From positions 310,001 through 374,000 of the forward strand of contig NZ_SBLB01000003.1 in assembly GCF_004138325.1 (NCBI RefSeq): a stretch of DNA of 64,000 nucleotides, read 5' to 3'. The notes beneath the pieces are model-generated. The model did not search any database. It saw nothing but the letters and a program-made list of their open reading frames with translations, and was not told where the DNA came from. The stretch is from Spirosoma sordidisoli (GTDB taxonomy: Bacteria; Bacteroidota; Bacteroidia; Cytophagales; Spirosomataceae). Of the stretch, positions 1-8,797 are shown one piece after another. Numbering within the stretch: position 1 is the stretch's first letter; each line of letters opens with the position of its first letter. A program made the position numbers and the translations under genes.

Positions 1-1738
1 AATCGAAACCCGATAGCAGATAATCATCCGTATCCGAGCGCAGGGCAGACCGGTTCCGGATCTGCCCGCCATTGCGGGCTAGGTGACGCCCAAAAAATAA
101 CATCATGTCATACCCCTGGCTGGCAAATACTGAGGGAATGGTATTCCGGCTGGCCAGATAGTCGGCGCCGAAATTGGTCACGATGTCGCGGCTGGTATCG
201 ATAAAATCTGGATACAGCAGGTACAGGCTCCGGCGGGTAAAGGTAGAGAGGGTGTTGCGGTAATAATCGAATGCTGCAGATGTGGCAATTAGAGAGCCGG
301 ATACCCGTCGGCGGGATAGCGCATCAAGCAGCTTCGGCCCATCTTCATCGTTGCTGCTGGCCAAAAACACGTGATTCAGCGATACAGTCGGCAGACTGGC
401 AGGTGTGCTGACCGAGCTGGACGAGGGGCGGGCCGACACCGACGCATTGGCCGACAGCATCAGGCTGGCCATTGTCTGCGCCGAACCAGCTACCCGTTGA
501 AAATCGACCACCTGATAGTTCTGCCGTTTCAGTTCATCCCGGTACGAAGCTGCCAGCAACGAATCTTTTCGGGCAGAACCGAAATAGATGGCCACCCGGC
601 GGGTCCCCGTTTCAGTAGCCGGCCGGCCGGGCTGACGGATGAAGTCGGCCACCTGCTGGGCCTGGCGCGCCAGCGACGGCTGCACTAGAAATGACATAGG
701 CTGGTTGGCAATCAACTCACTACTGGTCGCAATGGGATTGAGCAGTACGATGTTGTTCTGATTGGCGTAAGCTGATGCAATCCGGTTCGGTTCGGCATAG
801 AGAGGGCCAACGATCAGATCCGTTTGGGAGAAGGCCGGACTGTTCACCAGTTCTAGCGTTTTGTTGGCGTCGTTCTCAATATCGTAGGCAAAGAGATTAA
901 CCGTTATGCCTTCTTCCTGCAGTTTCTCCTTCGCCAGCTTGATGCCATTGTACAGATCGAAAACGTACTGATTGGAGCGTAGTCGCTTGCCCGCATCGAA
1001 CTCATCGAGTCGGAAAGGCAGCATTACGGCTACGTTATAATAGCCTTTGGGCCGCGTCGGACGGGTCGTGGCGGGGGGCGTAGCCGACGAGGCTGGTCGG
1101 TTGGCAACAGGCGCTGCGGGCTGGGCGGACGTGGTTGCCGGTAGACCAAAGCGGTTTGTCAGCCGGTCCGACAACTCCAGATCGTCTTTATCGGTAGAGG
1201 TTCGCTGGATCAGGTCAATCAGGTTTAGGGCAATGGCCCTGTTTTCCGGAAACTCCCGATGCATCTGCTTTAATCGGTTCAGGTCGGTTATCCGACTCAG
1301 AAAATACTGTTCCAGTTTACTGGCATCGGCCCGCAGACCGGGATCACCAATCCGCTGCAGGTTGGTCAGCCCTTCTTCATACTGACCAGTTTCCATAGCG
1401 ATAGCGGCCAGCAGATACTGGGCGTCATCGATCTTGCGCCAATCAGGAAAGCGGCTCGTGAGTTGCTTCAGCATCAGCCGGCTTTGGCTGAAGTCGCGCT
1501 GTCGAAACGCGGCTATCGACCAGTAGTAATGAGCATAGGGCGCCAGGGGGCCTCCCCGCTGTATGATCGCGCTCAGCTCCGATTTAGCCTGGTTGTACTC
1601 GCTCCGCTGTAGTTGGCTAACGGCCGCTTTGTAGCGCTTCTGCAAGTCGGCAGGCACCTGCGCCATGGCCGTCCAGCCGGGAAGCAGCCCGATCAGGCCA
1701 ATCAGCCCTAGTATAAGCCAACGGAGTTTTGGGTTCAT
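1..1738 (-). CDS. Periplasmic binding protein (type 1 fold) with N-terminal TPR-like region, C-terminus cut off
   Basis: I read this on the minus strand from an ATG at 1738; it stays open to the window edge, so the C-terminus is missing. The product begins with a signal peptide (MNPKLRWLILGLIGLIG, then a cleavage region near AMAQVP). A helical, TPR-like stretch of about 150 residues follows (YKAAVSQLQRSEYNQA, QYLLAAIAMETGQYEEG), then a Pro/Ala/Thr-rich linker and a domain of the Leu/Ile/Val-binding (PBP type 1) fold: NVAVMLPFRLD, YDIENDANKT, DLIVGPLYAEPN, VLLNPIATSSELI. Proteins of this layout are known in Bacteroidota as ABC-transporter substrate-binding or LpoA-like proteins. Which ligand, if any, it binds cannot be told. 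It lies just downstream of yidC on the same strand with a gap of about 85 bases and could share its transcript. Confidence 0.8.
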   Translation of the reverse strand, partial: MNPKLRWLILGLIGLIGLLPGWTAMAQVPADLQKRYKAAVSQLQRSEYNQAKSELSAIIQRGGPLAPYAHYYWSIAAFRQRDFSQSRLMLKQLTSRFPDWRKIDDAQYLLAAIAMETGQYEEGLTNLQRIGDPGLRADASKLEQYFLSRITDLNRLKQMHREFPENRAIALNLIDLIQRTSTDKDDLELSDRLTNRFGLPATTSAQPAAPVANRPASSATPPATTRPTRPKGYYNVAVMLPFRLDEFDAGKRLRSNQYVFDLYNGIKLAKEKLQEEGITVNLFAYDIENDANKTLELVNSPAFSQTDLIVGPLYAEPNRIASAYANQNNIVLLNPIATSSELIANQPMSFLVQPSLARQAQQVADFIRQPGRPATETGTRRVAIYFGSARKDSLLAASYRDELKRQNYQVVDFQRVAGSAQTMASLMLSANASVSARPSSSSVSTPASLPTVSLNHVFLASSNDEDGPKLLDALSRRRVSGSLIATSAAFDYYRNTLSTFTRRSLYLLYPDFIDTSRDIVTNFGADYLASRNTIPSVFASQGYDMMLFFGRHLARNGGQIRNRSALRSDTDDYLLSGFD

Positions 1739-1822
1739 AGTCGTGGCAGCTATCAACGGAATACGGTCGAATGAAGGGGCTTACGCCAAAATCATCCGAC
1801 CGTATTCTGCCGATCTCGACGT

Positions 1823-3694
1823 TTACTTTTTCTGTTTTGCTTTGCGCTGAGCCTCTTCAGCCTGTTTCCGGGCCTCTTCGGCAGCGGCCAGCTGTTTCTG
1901 AAGCAGCGCCTGGAAACCGCCCGGTTTCTTGCCCTGCCCAGCGGCATTCTTCTTCCGGTTGTCGTCCAGCACCGCCTTGATTTTCGTTTCGTCAACAAAC
2001 CGACGAATGAGCTGCTGCTGGGCAATGGTCACTACGTTCGATACAAAATAGTAGAACGTCAGACCCGCCGGATACGAATTCAGCACAAACATGAACATCA
2101 GCGGGAACACGTAGCTAAGCGCCTTCATGTTTACCGGGCCCGGCTGGGTAGGCGTTGTCTGGTTGTTGTAGTAGGCGTAGGCGATCGATGAGGCTGTCAT
2201 CAGCACCGTGAACAGACTCAGGTGACTGCCGATAAACGGAATGGCCGGGAACGTAACGAATGCGTCGTAGGTAGAGAGGTCACCCGCCCATAGAAACGGC
2301 TTCTGACGCAGTTCGATCAGGTTCGGAAACAGCATGAACAACGCAAACAGAATTGGCATCGTAGCCAGCACCGGTACACACCCGCTCAGCGGGCTGACAC
2401 CCACCTCTTGGTACAGCTTCATCTGCTCGGATTGCTGTTTGGCCATATCGTCACCCACCCGTTCCTTGATGGCCTCGATCTCGGGCGCCAGCACCCGCAT
2501 TTTGGCCATACTGACGTATGAACGGTAGGTTAACGGTGTTAGAATGAGTTTTACAAACACCACCAGGGCAATAATCAGCAAGCCGTAGTTGGAAATAAAT
2601 TTCTCAAGCAGGTTGAATACCGGCACGAAGAAATATTTGTTGATGGGCTTCAGCACGGAGTACCCCAGATAGACGTTCTGGTCGAATTCGGGGGCTACCG
2701 TACCCAGCAGCTGGAAATCGTTGGGACCGTAGTAGAATGAGTATTGCCCTTTACCGGCTTTTACGTCGGCCATGGGTAGGGTTACGTCAGCCACCGCCGT
2801 TTTCACCACGCTCTTATCGTCAGGATTGACGAGCGTCAGGAAACTGGCTTTGGGCATGGGCGCGTTGCGGGCCACAAAACCAGCCAGGAAGTACTTGTGC
2901 TTGATCGTAAACCACTGAACGGGCTGATCGGCCGTTACGTCCTGATTACTGGTGCCTTCTGCCAGCTTCTCGAAGCTTTCGTCCGCCGTCAGGTAGTTGA
3001 TCGTGGCCGACTGGACGTTGTTTGCCAGATCGTTTTCGTACTGCTGCATCCGGTCCTGCCAGTAAAACCGGATGTTATCGTTGGTTACCGAATTGCCCAG
3101 CCCATTCAGTTTTAAGTCATACGAGATTACGTAGCCTTCGGCCGGCACGGTATATACCTGTTCAACGGATTGGCCCGGAGCCACCTCGGCCGTGAAACGG
3201 ATGGTCTGAGCCTGACCGCCAACGCTGCTATTCTGGGTCGACGTCTTGAAATACAGACGGTGAAGGTCTACCGGTCCGCGGTTGGTAGGCAGTTCGAGCC
3301 GCGTCTGGCTGTTACGCCCGTCGACCAGGACCAGCGGTTTCTGATCAAAGGTCTTGTAGTTTTTCAGTATTACCTCCTTCACCCGGCCACCAACCGTGCT
3401 GAAGGTAACTTTCATGTCTTTATTCTCCACAACGACATCGCGGGTTTCTCCCGTGGCTACGGTGGCGAAATCGCCGAAACGGGCGCGGGCCGTGGCGGAG
3501 TCAAGCGAAGGGCGGGCCGCGGATGCGGCCGTTGATGAGGTGCCGGAGGCAGTGGTAGGCGGGGTGGTTTGTGTTGTCTGAGCCGGTTTTTTGCCGGACT
3601 GAGCCGCATCGGGTGCGGGTTTTGGCACCAGCAGCTGATAACCGACCAGCATGGCCATTATCAGAACGATACCAATAAGTTGATTGCGATCCAT
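1823..3694 (-). CDS. yidC: Membrane protein insertase YidC
   Basis: This 623-residue protein inserts and folds inner-membrane proteins, alone or with SecYEG. A signal-anchor helix spans about residues 5-23. A Pro/Thr/Ala-rich linker leads to a large periplasmic beta domain (about 80-345). The conserved insertase core runs from about 365 to 570, with the hydrophilic-groove arginine expected at R391 in LTPLTYRSY, the cytoplasmic hairpin after it and further membrane helices (FPLMFMFVLNSYPAGLTFYYF region). The C-terminal tail is very rich in Lys, Ala and Glu, as in YidC proteins that contact the ribosome. The start at 3694 gives a proper membrane anchor. It follows pyrG on the same strand across a 130-base gap that holds a good promoter of its own. 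Confidence 0.97.
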   Translation of the reverse strand: MDRNQLIGIVLIMAMLVGYQLLVPKPAPDAAQSGKKPAQTTQTTPPTTASGTSSTAASAARPSLDSATARARFGDFATVATGETRDVVVENKDMKVTFSTVGGRVKEVILKNYKTFDQKPLVLVDGRNSQTRLELPTNRGPVDLHRLYFKTSTQNSSVGGQAQTIRFTAEVAPGQSVEQVYTVPAEGYVISYDLKLNGLGNSVTNDNIRFYWQDRMQQYENDLANNVQSATINYLTADESFEKLAEGTSNQDVTADQPVQWFTIKHKYFLAGFVARNAPMPKASFLTLVNPDDKSVVKTAVADVTLPMADVKAGKGQYSFYYGPNDFQLLGTVAPEFDQNVYLGYSVLKPINKYFFVPVFNLLEKFISNYGLLIIALVVFVKLILTPLTYRSYVSMAKMRVLAPEIEAIKERVGDDMAKQQSEQMKLYQEVGVSPLSGCVPVLATMPILFALFMLFPNLIELRQKPFLWAGDLSTYDAFVTFPAIPFIGSHLSLFTVLMTASSIAYAYYNNQTTPTQPGPVNMKALSYVFPLMFMFVLNSYPAGLTFYYFVSNVVTIAQQQLIRRFVDETKIKAVLDDNRKKNAAGQGKKPGGFQALLQKQLAAAEEARKQAEEAQRKAKQKK

Positions 3695-3801
3695 TTTAGA
3701 AGTTTTCCGCTTTCGGATTGCGGTTTACAGTCGAAAACTACCCGCCCGGCATACCGGACTGATCGGCCAACTGTAAACCACAAACCAAAAACTATTTTGC
3801 G

Positions 3802-3832
3802 CAAAAATACGCCAATCTACCCGCTTAATCAA
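3802..3832 (-). promoter_or_regulatory. Bacteroidota-type promoter upstream of yidC
   Basis: Read on the minus strand, TATTTTTG at 3809-3802 fits the -7 element TAnnTTTG, and a TTG at 3832-3830 sits 20 bases upstream as the -33 element. The promoter overlaps the last codons of pyrG and lies about 110 bases before the yidC start. This suggests that yidC is transcribed independently of pyrG. Confidence 0.55.
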
Positions 3833-5528
3833 CCGCGTCGACGGTTTCTACAGCCCTCGATTCAGCAGCGGTAGAATCGGCCGTACCAGCGGTACGTTTT
3901 TGCTGACTGTAGGTCAGGGCGGCCCGTACAAAATGGACAAACAGCGGGTGCGGATTCATGACCGTACTTTTTAACTCGGGGTGAAACTGAACCCCAACGA
4001 ACCACGGATGACTGGCCAGTTCAACAATTTCGACCAGCCCCGTATCCGGGTTGATACCCGTTGGCCGCAGCCCGGCCCGTTCAAACTGATCCAGATAATC
4101 GTTGTTGAACTCGTACCGATGCCGATGCCGTTCGCTGATCTGGGTTTTTCCGTAAATCTGGTGGGCCAGCGAATCGCGCTTGAGCTTACAGGTGTAAGCC
4201 CCCAGCCGCATGGTACCGCCTTTGTCGGTAATTTCTTTCTGCTCGGCCATCATGCTGATAACCGGGGTGGCCGTATGCGGCTCCATCTCCGTAGAATGCG
4301 CGTCTTCCAGACCCATTACGTTGCGGGCATACTCGATAACGGCCATCTGCATACCCAGGCATATACCTAGGAACGGAATCCCGTTTTCCCGTACGTAACG
4401 AACGGCATTGATCTTGCCTTCGATACCGCGCTCGCCAAAGCCGGGGGCTACCAGCACCGCATCCAGCTCGCGCAGCGCGTCGGCGCAGTGGTGTTCATCG
4501 ACCAGGGTTTCTGACTGAATCCACTCCAGCTTTACCTTGCATTCGTTCTGCGCACCGGCATGAATGAAGGATTCGGCGATTGATTTATAGGCGTCTTTCA
4601 GCTCGATGTACTTCCCCACCAGACCGATCCGAACTTCGTCGCCGGGGTTCTTGAGCCGCCCCAGAAAACTCTTCCAGGCATCCAGATCCGCATCTTTGTC
4701 GTTATACAGATCGAGCATGTAGAGCGCCCGCTGGTCGAGCCGTTCTTTCTGCATCAGCAGGGGGACGTCGTAAATCGTCTCGGCGTCGATGGCTTCAATG
4801 ACCGAATTGACCTGTACGTTACAGAAGAGCGCAATCTTCCGCCGGATGTCCTGCGGCAGCGGGTGCTCCGTACGGCAGACGATGATGTCAGGCTGAACCC
4901 CATTCTCGAGCAGCATCCGGACCGAATGCTGGGTCGGTTTGGTCTTTAGCTCGCCCGCCGACTGCAGATACGGCACCAGCGTCAGGTGAATAACGAGCGT
5001 ATCGTGCTCACCCAACTCGAACTTCAGCTGGCGAACGGCCTCCACGAACGGTAGCGACTCAATATCGCCCACGCAGCCGCCAATTTCGGTGATGATGATG
5101 TCGTACTCGCCCGTGTCGCCCAGCAACCGGATGTTGCGCTTGATTTCGTCGGTGATGTGGGGAACGACCTGCACAGTCTTACCCAGAAAATCGCCCCGGC
5201 GTTCGCGGGTGATCACGTTGTTGTAGATCCGGCCGGTGGTGATGTTGTTGGCCTGCGACGTGGGTCGGTTCAGGAACCGCTCGTAGTGGCCGAGGTCGAG
5301 GTCCGTTTCAGCCCCGTCGTCGGTTACGTAGCATTCTCCATGTTCGTACGGATTAAGCGTACCCGGATCAATATTGATATACGGATCGAACTTCTGGATG
5401 GTTACTGTAAGCCCGCGCGATTGCAGCAGTTTGGCAAGTGAAGAAGCAATAATGCCCTTGCCGAGCGATGACGTCACCCCGCCTGTGACGAAAATATATT
5501 TTGCGGATTTGGGTCCCGTAGCCGCCAT
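3825..5528 (-). CDS. pyrG: CTP synthase
   Basis: This 567-residue enzyme aminates UTP to CTP with glutamine and ATP, the last step of pyrimidine nucleotide synthesis. The N-terminal amidoligase domain carries the P-loop region TGGVTSSLGKGI (residues 15-26), DPYINIDPGT and the GGCVGDIES motif near 150-158. The C-terminal class I glutamine amidotransferase domain has the nucleophile C390 in GICLGMQ and the catalytic pair H516/E518 in QFHPE. About 30 residues rich in Ala, Thr and Ser follow the amidotransferase core and are likely disordered; such tails vary in length within the family. The start at 5528 places the P-loop at the usual distance from the N-terminus. Confidence 0.98.
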   Translation of the reverse strand: MAATGPKSAKYIFVTGGVTSSLGKGIIASSLAKLLQSRGLTVTIQKFDPYINIDPGTLNPYEHGECYVTDDGAETDLDLGHYERFLNRPTSQANNITTGRIYNNVITRERRGDFLGKTVQVVPHITDEIKRNIRLLGDTGEYDIIITEIGGCVGDIESLPFVEAVRQLKFELGEHDTLVIHLTLVPYLQSAGELKTKPTQHSVRMLLENGVQPDIIVCRTEHPLPQDIRRKIALFCNVQVNSVIEAIDAETIYDVPLLMQKERLDQRALYMLDLYNDKDADLDAWKSFLGRLKNPGDEVRIGLVGKYIELKDAYKSIAESFIHAGAQNECKVKLEWIQSETLVDEHHCADALRELDAVLVAPGFGERGIEGKINAVRYVRENGIPFLGICLGMQMAVIEYARNVMGLEDAHSTEMEPHTATPVISMMAEQKEITDKGGTMRLGAYTCKLKRDSLAHQIYGKTQISERHRHRYEFNNDYLDQFERAGLRPTGINPDTGLVEIVELASHPWFVGVQFHPELKSTVMNPHPLFVHFVRAALTYSQQKRTAGTADSTAAESRAVETVDAVD

Positions 5529-5746
5529 GATTGAAACCTTGTTTGGTCGTTACGGGATATAAAGGTACGACAAAAAAGGGGGATTGGGTGGATCACAACC
5601 GGAAAAAAATCGGGGAGACGTCGTAAGCGGTTGGTGTTCAGTTACTGGCCCCACCCACTTTTTTTTATTTATTCTACGGCATCCGCGGCTGGTTTTCCCG
5701 ATCGGCCCAACAACCCCCTTCGTCGGGTTACGTTTACGGGCTTTGC

Positions 5747-6556
5747 CTAGCCACCCGAGGCAAAACTTTCAAATACGGTCATGCCTCCATCAATGAAAAT
5801 ACTGGCTCCCGTAATGTAATCTGACAGATCCGAAGCCAGAAAAACGGCCAGATTACCGATATCCTGCGGTTGCCCAATCCGGTTATACGGAATAAGCCCC
5901 ATCAGGGAGTTGTACGCCTGCGGAGTAGACCAGGCATCGCGATTGATGGGGGTCTGTATGGCCCCCGGGCAGATGCTGTTCACCCGAATCTGGCGGTCGC
6001 CGTATTCCTGCGCCAGCGACTGCATCAACATCTTAATGGCTCCTTTCGATGCGGCATAGTTGACATGACCGGCCCAGGGAATCAGCTCGTGCACCGAGCT
6101 CATACAGATGATTTTTCCCGTTGCGGCCGATACCTCCGGCCGGGGACCGCGACGCAGAAACTCCCGGATGGCCGCGCGGGCACACAGGAACTGCCCCGTC
6201 AGGTTCACGTCGATTACGGTATTCCACTGCTCCAGGGTAAGCTCGTGAAAGGCGGCATCCCGCTGCAGACCGGCGTTGTTGACCAGGATGTCGACCGTAC
6301 CATATCGCGCGATGACCTCCGCGAACATAGCCTCTACCTCGGCTTCTTTACTGACGTCACACTGGGCGATCATACCGCTGCCCCCGGCACTGGTAATTTC
6401 GTCCAGCACCGCCTGGGCGGCCAGCTGGCTTTTCGATGATGAATAGTTGACAACAACCGTAGCGCCGGCCTGCGCCAGGGATTTGGCCACTCCCGTTCCG
6501 ATGCCGCTGCTTGCTCCTGTAACGACAGCAATCTGTCCTTTTAATACGTCCTGCAT
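5747..6556 (-). CDS. SDR-family oxidoreductase (glucose 1-dehydrogenase-like)
   Basis: This is a classical short-chain dehydrogenase/reductase of 269 residues. The nucleotide-binding motif TGASSGIG is at 13-20, the structural NNAG at 93-96, and the catalytic residues are S154 with Y167 and K171 in YAASK. The basic and polar residues after the second strand (NYSSSKSQ) suggest NADP use, which is inference. The overall sequence is closest in style to the glucose 1-dehydrogenase group, but substrate cannot be assigned in this family from sequence alone. It stands alone between pyrG and a gene on the opposite strand. Confidence 0.88.
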   Translation of the reverse strand: MQDVLKGQIAVVTGASSGIGTGVAKSLAQAGATVVVNYSSSKSQLAAQAVLDEITSAGGSGMIAQCDVSKEAEVEAMFAEVIARYGTVDILVNNAGLQRDAAFHELTLEQWNTVIDVNLTGQFLCARAAIREFLRRGPRPEVSAATGKIICMSSVHELIPWAGHVNYAASKGAIKMLMQSLAQEYGDRQIRVNSICPGAIQTPINRDAWSTPQAYNSLMGLIPYNRIGQPQDIGNLAVFLASDLSDYITGASIFIDGGMTVFESFASGG

Positions 6557-6719
6557 ACTTTACCAGCTTGTTATATTCTTAGTAAGACAATCGGACAGAT
6601 TTTGTTTTCGATCCGTTTGGCTCCGATTATTGTAATTAAGCGCCAAAGCGGTTCTTTATCAGCCACGCTGGCCTCTGTCTACGTATCGCTTTCTTACAAT
6701 TCAGGACCTCCTTCTGCCC

Positions 6720-7721
6720 ATGTTCACTACAAAACGTGTTCCATTCGCCATCGTGTTTCCGTTCGCCTGGCGCGCCGTCTTGCTGTTTTTTGTTTATTCA
6801 ACGCTGATCTGCACCCTCTACACCTTTGCTGACTGCACGTTTCTGGCCATTCCGTTTGTACCCGTAGCGACCATCGGTACGGCCGTTGCCTTTTACGTCG
6901 GCTTCAAGAACAATTCGTCGTACGACCGTCTGTGGGAGGCTCGCCGGATTTGGGGAAGCCTGACCAACGCGAGCCGCTCCTGGGGTATCATGGTGCTCGA
7001 CTACGTAACAGCGGCCGATGCCGATGACCCACTACCCCGCCTGGCCCATCGCGACCTGGTATATAGGCATTTGGCTTACCTGACCGCTATTCGGGTACAG
7101 CTGCGGCAAAAACCCGTCTGGGATCTTCATCACGACCCGGCTCATGAGGTCATTGAGCGCATCAAAGAGTTCAAACAATGCAGCCTGGATAAGGAACTGA
7201 GCCGATTCCTGTCCGACGATGAAGTTGAGGCCATTATCAAACACCCCAACCCGGCCACTTACCTGCTTCGGCAGCAGTCGGCTCAACTGCGCGACCTGCG
7301 CGATCGGGGTTACCTGAGCGATTTCTACCACGTCGATCTGGAGCGGATGCTGGTTGAATTTTACAACCAGCAGGGTGCCTGCGAACGGATTAAGTCGTTT
7401 CCGTTTCCCAGGCAGTATGCGTTCTTCAGCTACCTCTTCACCTGGCTGTTTATTCTGGTCCTCCCCTACGGCCTGCTCAGCGAAATGGCCAAATTCAGCG
7501 GCTGGCACATCTGGCTGACCGTACCCTTCTTCACCGTCATCGCCTGGATTTTCAATACCATGGAGATTGTGGGAGATACCAGCGAGAACCCTTTCGAAAA
7601 CAGCATTAATGATATACCCATGACTGCCATATGCCGCAATATCGAGATCGATCTGCGCGACATGCTGGGTGAAACCGAACTCCCGAAACGGGTTCAGGCC
7701 GTCAATAATATCCTGATGTAA
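6720..7721 (+). CDS. Bestrophin-family anion channel protein
   Basis: This 333-residue protein belongs to the bestrophin/RFP-TM (UPF0187) family of pentameric channels. The sequence shows an N-terminal hydrophobic segment (residues 16-37), a second near 41-60 with the typical stretch GTAVAFYVGFKNN followed by SSYDRLWEARRIWGSL, a long helical cytoplasmic middle, and two more hydrophobic helices near 225-275 (FSYLFTWLFILVLPYGLL). The motif GDTSENPFE close to the C-terminus is the conserved acidic segment of the family. In bacteria these channels conduct anions or cations depending on pore residues, and the physiological role is mostly unknown. It is a single gene with no apparent operon partner. 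Confidence 0.9.
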   Translation: MFTTKRVPFAIVFPFAWRAVLLFFVYSTLICTLYTFADCTFLAIPFVPVATIGTAVAFYVGFKNNSSYDRLWEARRIWGSLTNASRSWGIMVLDYVTAADADDPLPRLAHRDLVYRHLAYLTAIRVQLRQKPVWDLHHDPAHEVIERIKEFKQCSLDKELSRFLSDDEVEAIIKHPNPATYLLRQQSAQLRDLRDRGYLSDFYHVDLERMLVEFYNQQGACERIKSFPFPRQYAFFSYLFTWLFILVLPYGLLSEMAKFSGWHIWLTVPFFTVIAWIFNTMEIVGDTSENPFENSINDIPMTAICRNIEIDLRDMLGETELPKRVQAVNNILM

Positions 7722-8028
7722 GGCCCCCCCGACGGACTGCAGCACAGGTTCCGGTTTATCATCATTTTTATAAAATTGGATTCTTACCATGAAAAATAGC
7801 GTGCGGTAACGGCGAAGTCCAATCTTTTCAAATTATTGGAAAAATACAACTCACATGCCATTTATAGGGACTTGTTGTACTTTTCCGATAATTGCACTAT
7901 TCTGTTTATAACGAATTGACTTTTAAGATGAATCTTTGAAAAACAGGACTTTCTAACGGGTTCGACACTTGCATTTAGCCGCCTGACAGCCACACCTTTG
8001 TCACGGTAAAACCAAATTTCAAACCACA
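7722..8028. other. Gene-free stretch between bestrophin gene and secreted-protein gene
   Basis: These 307 bases are AT-richer than their surroundings and hold no convincing gene on either strand. They presumably contain the bestrophin terminator region and the promoter of the gene at 8029. I could not find a strong match to TAnnTTTG at a suitable distance. Confidence 0.5.
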
Positions 8029-8631
8029 ATGAAACAGTTCCGTTTATCAATTGCTGTACTGCTATCAGTATGGAGTCTGGCTGGCATGGGAGGTGCAAAA
8101 GCTGACACAGGTTCGGGAGTTAGTGGGGTGAAAGTCGTGAAGTCCGAAAGCAAAAAAGTTCGTTTGTATACACAGGCAAGTCTGCCCGTAGATGTCGCTA
8201 TCATCGACGCCGACGGCAACGTGCTTTACCGCGGTGAAACGAAAGGCCAGAAACAGGCCATGACGTCGTTTAACCTCAACAGCCTTCCCGATGGACAGTA
8301 CTACATCACGGCCGGCAACAACGCCTGGTGGATGTCGCAGGCGCTGACCATCAAAGGAAATTCGCTGACCATCGACGAGCGCAACCTGCAGCAGCTCACG
8401 CAGCCAACCCTGACGGCGTACGAGAAAAATAAAATAGAAGTAAGCCTGCCGGCTACAAACGTCGATCACGCCAACGTAGTCATCTACGATGCGCAGAGCA
8501 ACCCGGTATATACCGATACGTTCAAAGGGTCGGTTCGTCGGTTCGACCTGTCGTCACTGCCCGCCGGTTCGTACACGTTTGTGGTAGGTCCTGATCAAAA
8601 GCAGTTTACCTCGCGGATCGACGTTCGCTAG
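8029..8631 (+). CDS. Secreted protein with two tandem Ig-like (sorting-domain-like) repeats
   Basis: The 200-residue product starts with a signal peptide (about residues 1-25, ending near GGAKAD). The mature part consists of two similar beta-sandwich-type repeats. The first (about 33-115) contains VDVAIIDADGNVLYRG and FNLNSLPDGQYYITAG. The second (about 123-200) contains NVVIYDAQSNPVYTD and FDLSSLPAGSYTFVVG. The pattern resembles the C-terminal sorting domains of the type 9 secretion system and DUF3244-like proteins, but here two copies make up the whole protein with no cargo domain. Function is unknown; a cell-surface or periplasmic structural role is only a guess. Two hairpins follow the stop codon. 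Confidence 0.75.
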   Translation: MKQFRLSIAVLLSVWSLAGMGGAKADTGSGVSGVKVVKSESKKVRLYTQASLPVDVAIIDADGNVLYRGETKGQKQAMTSFNLNSLPDGQYYITAGNNAWWMSQALTIKGNSLTIDERNLQQLTQPTLTAYEKNKIEVSLPATNVDHANVVIYDAQSNPVYTDTFKGSVRRFDLSSLPAGSYTFVVGPDQKQFTSRIDVR

Positions 8632-8686
8632 TTCGTTTCAGCGAGTCATCCAGTATCTAGTTTCCCAGTACCATTTCACGACTTGA

Positions 8687-8715
8687 TGAGCCGTCTTTTC
8701 GGACAGGACGGCTCA
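8687..8715 (+). repeat. Hairpin downstream of the two-repeat secreted protein
   Basis: TGAGCCGTC at 8687-8695 pairs perfectly with GACGGCTCA at 8707-8715. There is no T-run after it, so it is likely a transcript-stabilising structure or accessory to the terminator 17 bases further on. Confidence 0.5.
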
Positions 8716-8731
8716 CCCACTACCAGAACCT

Positions 8732-8767
8732 CCCGCTGCTTTCTCCCGAGAGCAGCGGGATTTTTTT
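8732..8767 (+). terminator. Rho-independent terminator
   Basis: CCCGCTGCT at 8732-8740 pairs with AGCAGCGGG at 8751-8759 and is followed by ATTTTTTT. It terminates the secreted-protein gene on the plus strand. The minus-strand uvsE ends about 30 bases beyond. Confidence 0.85.
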
Positions 8768-8797
8768 GGCGTCACTTTCCCACTGTGAGCGTCCCGA

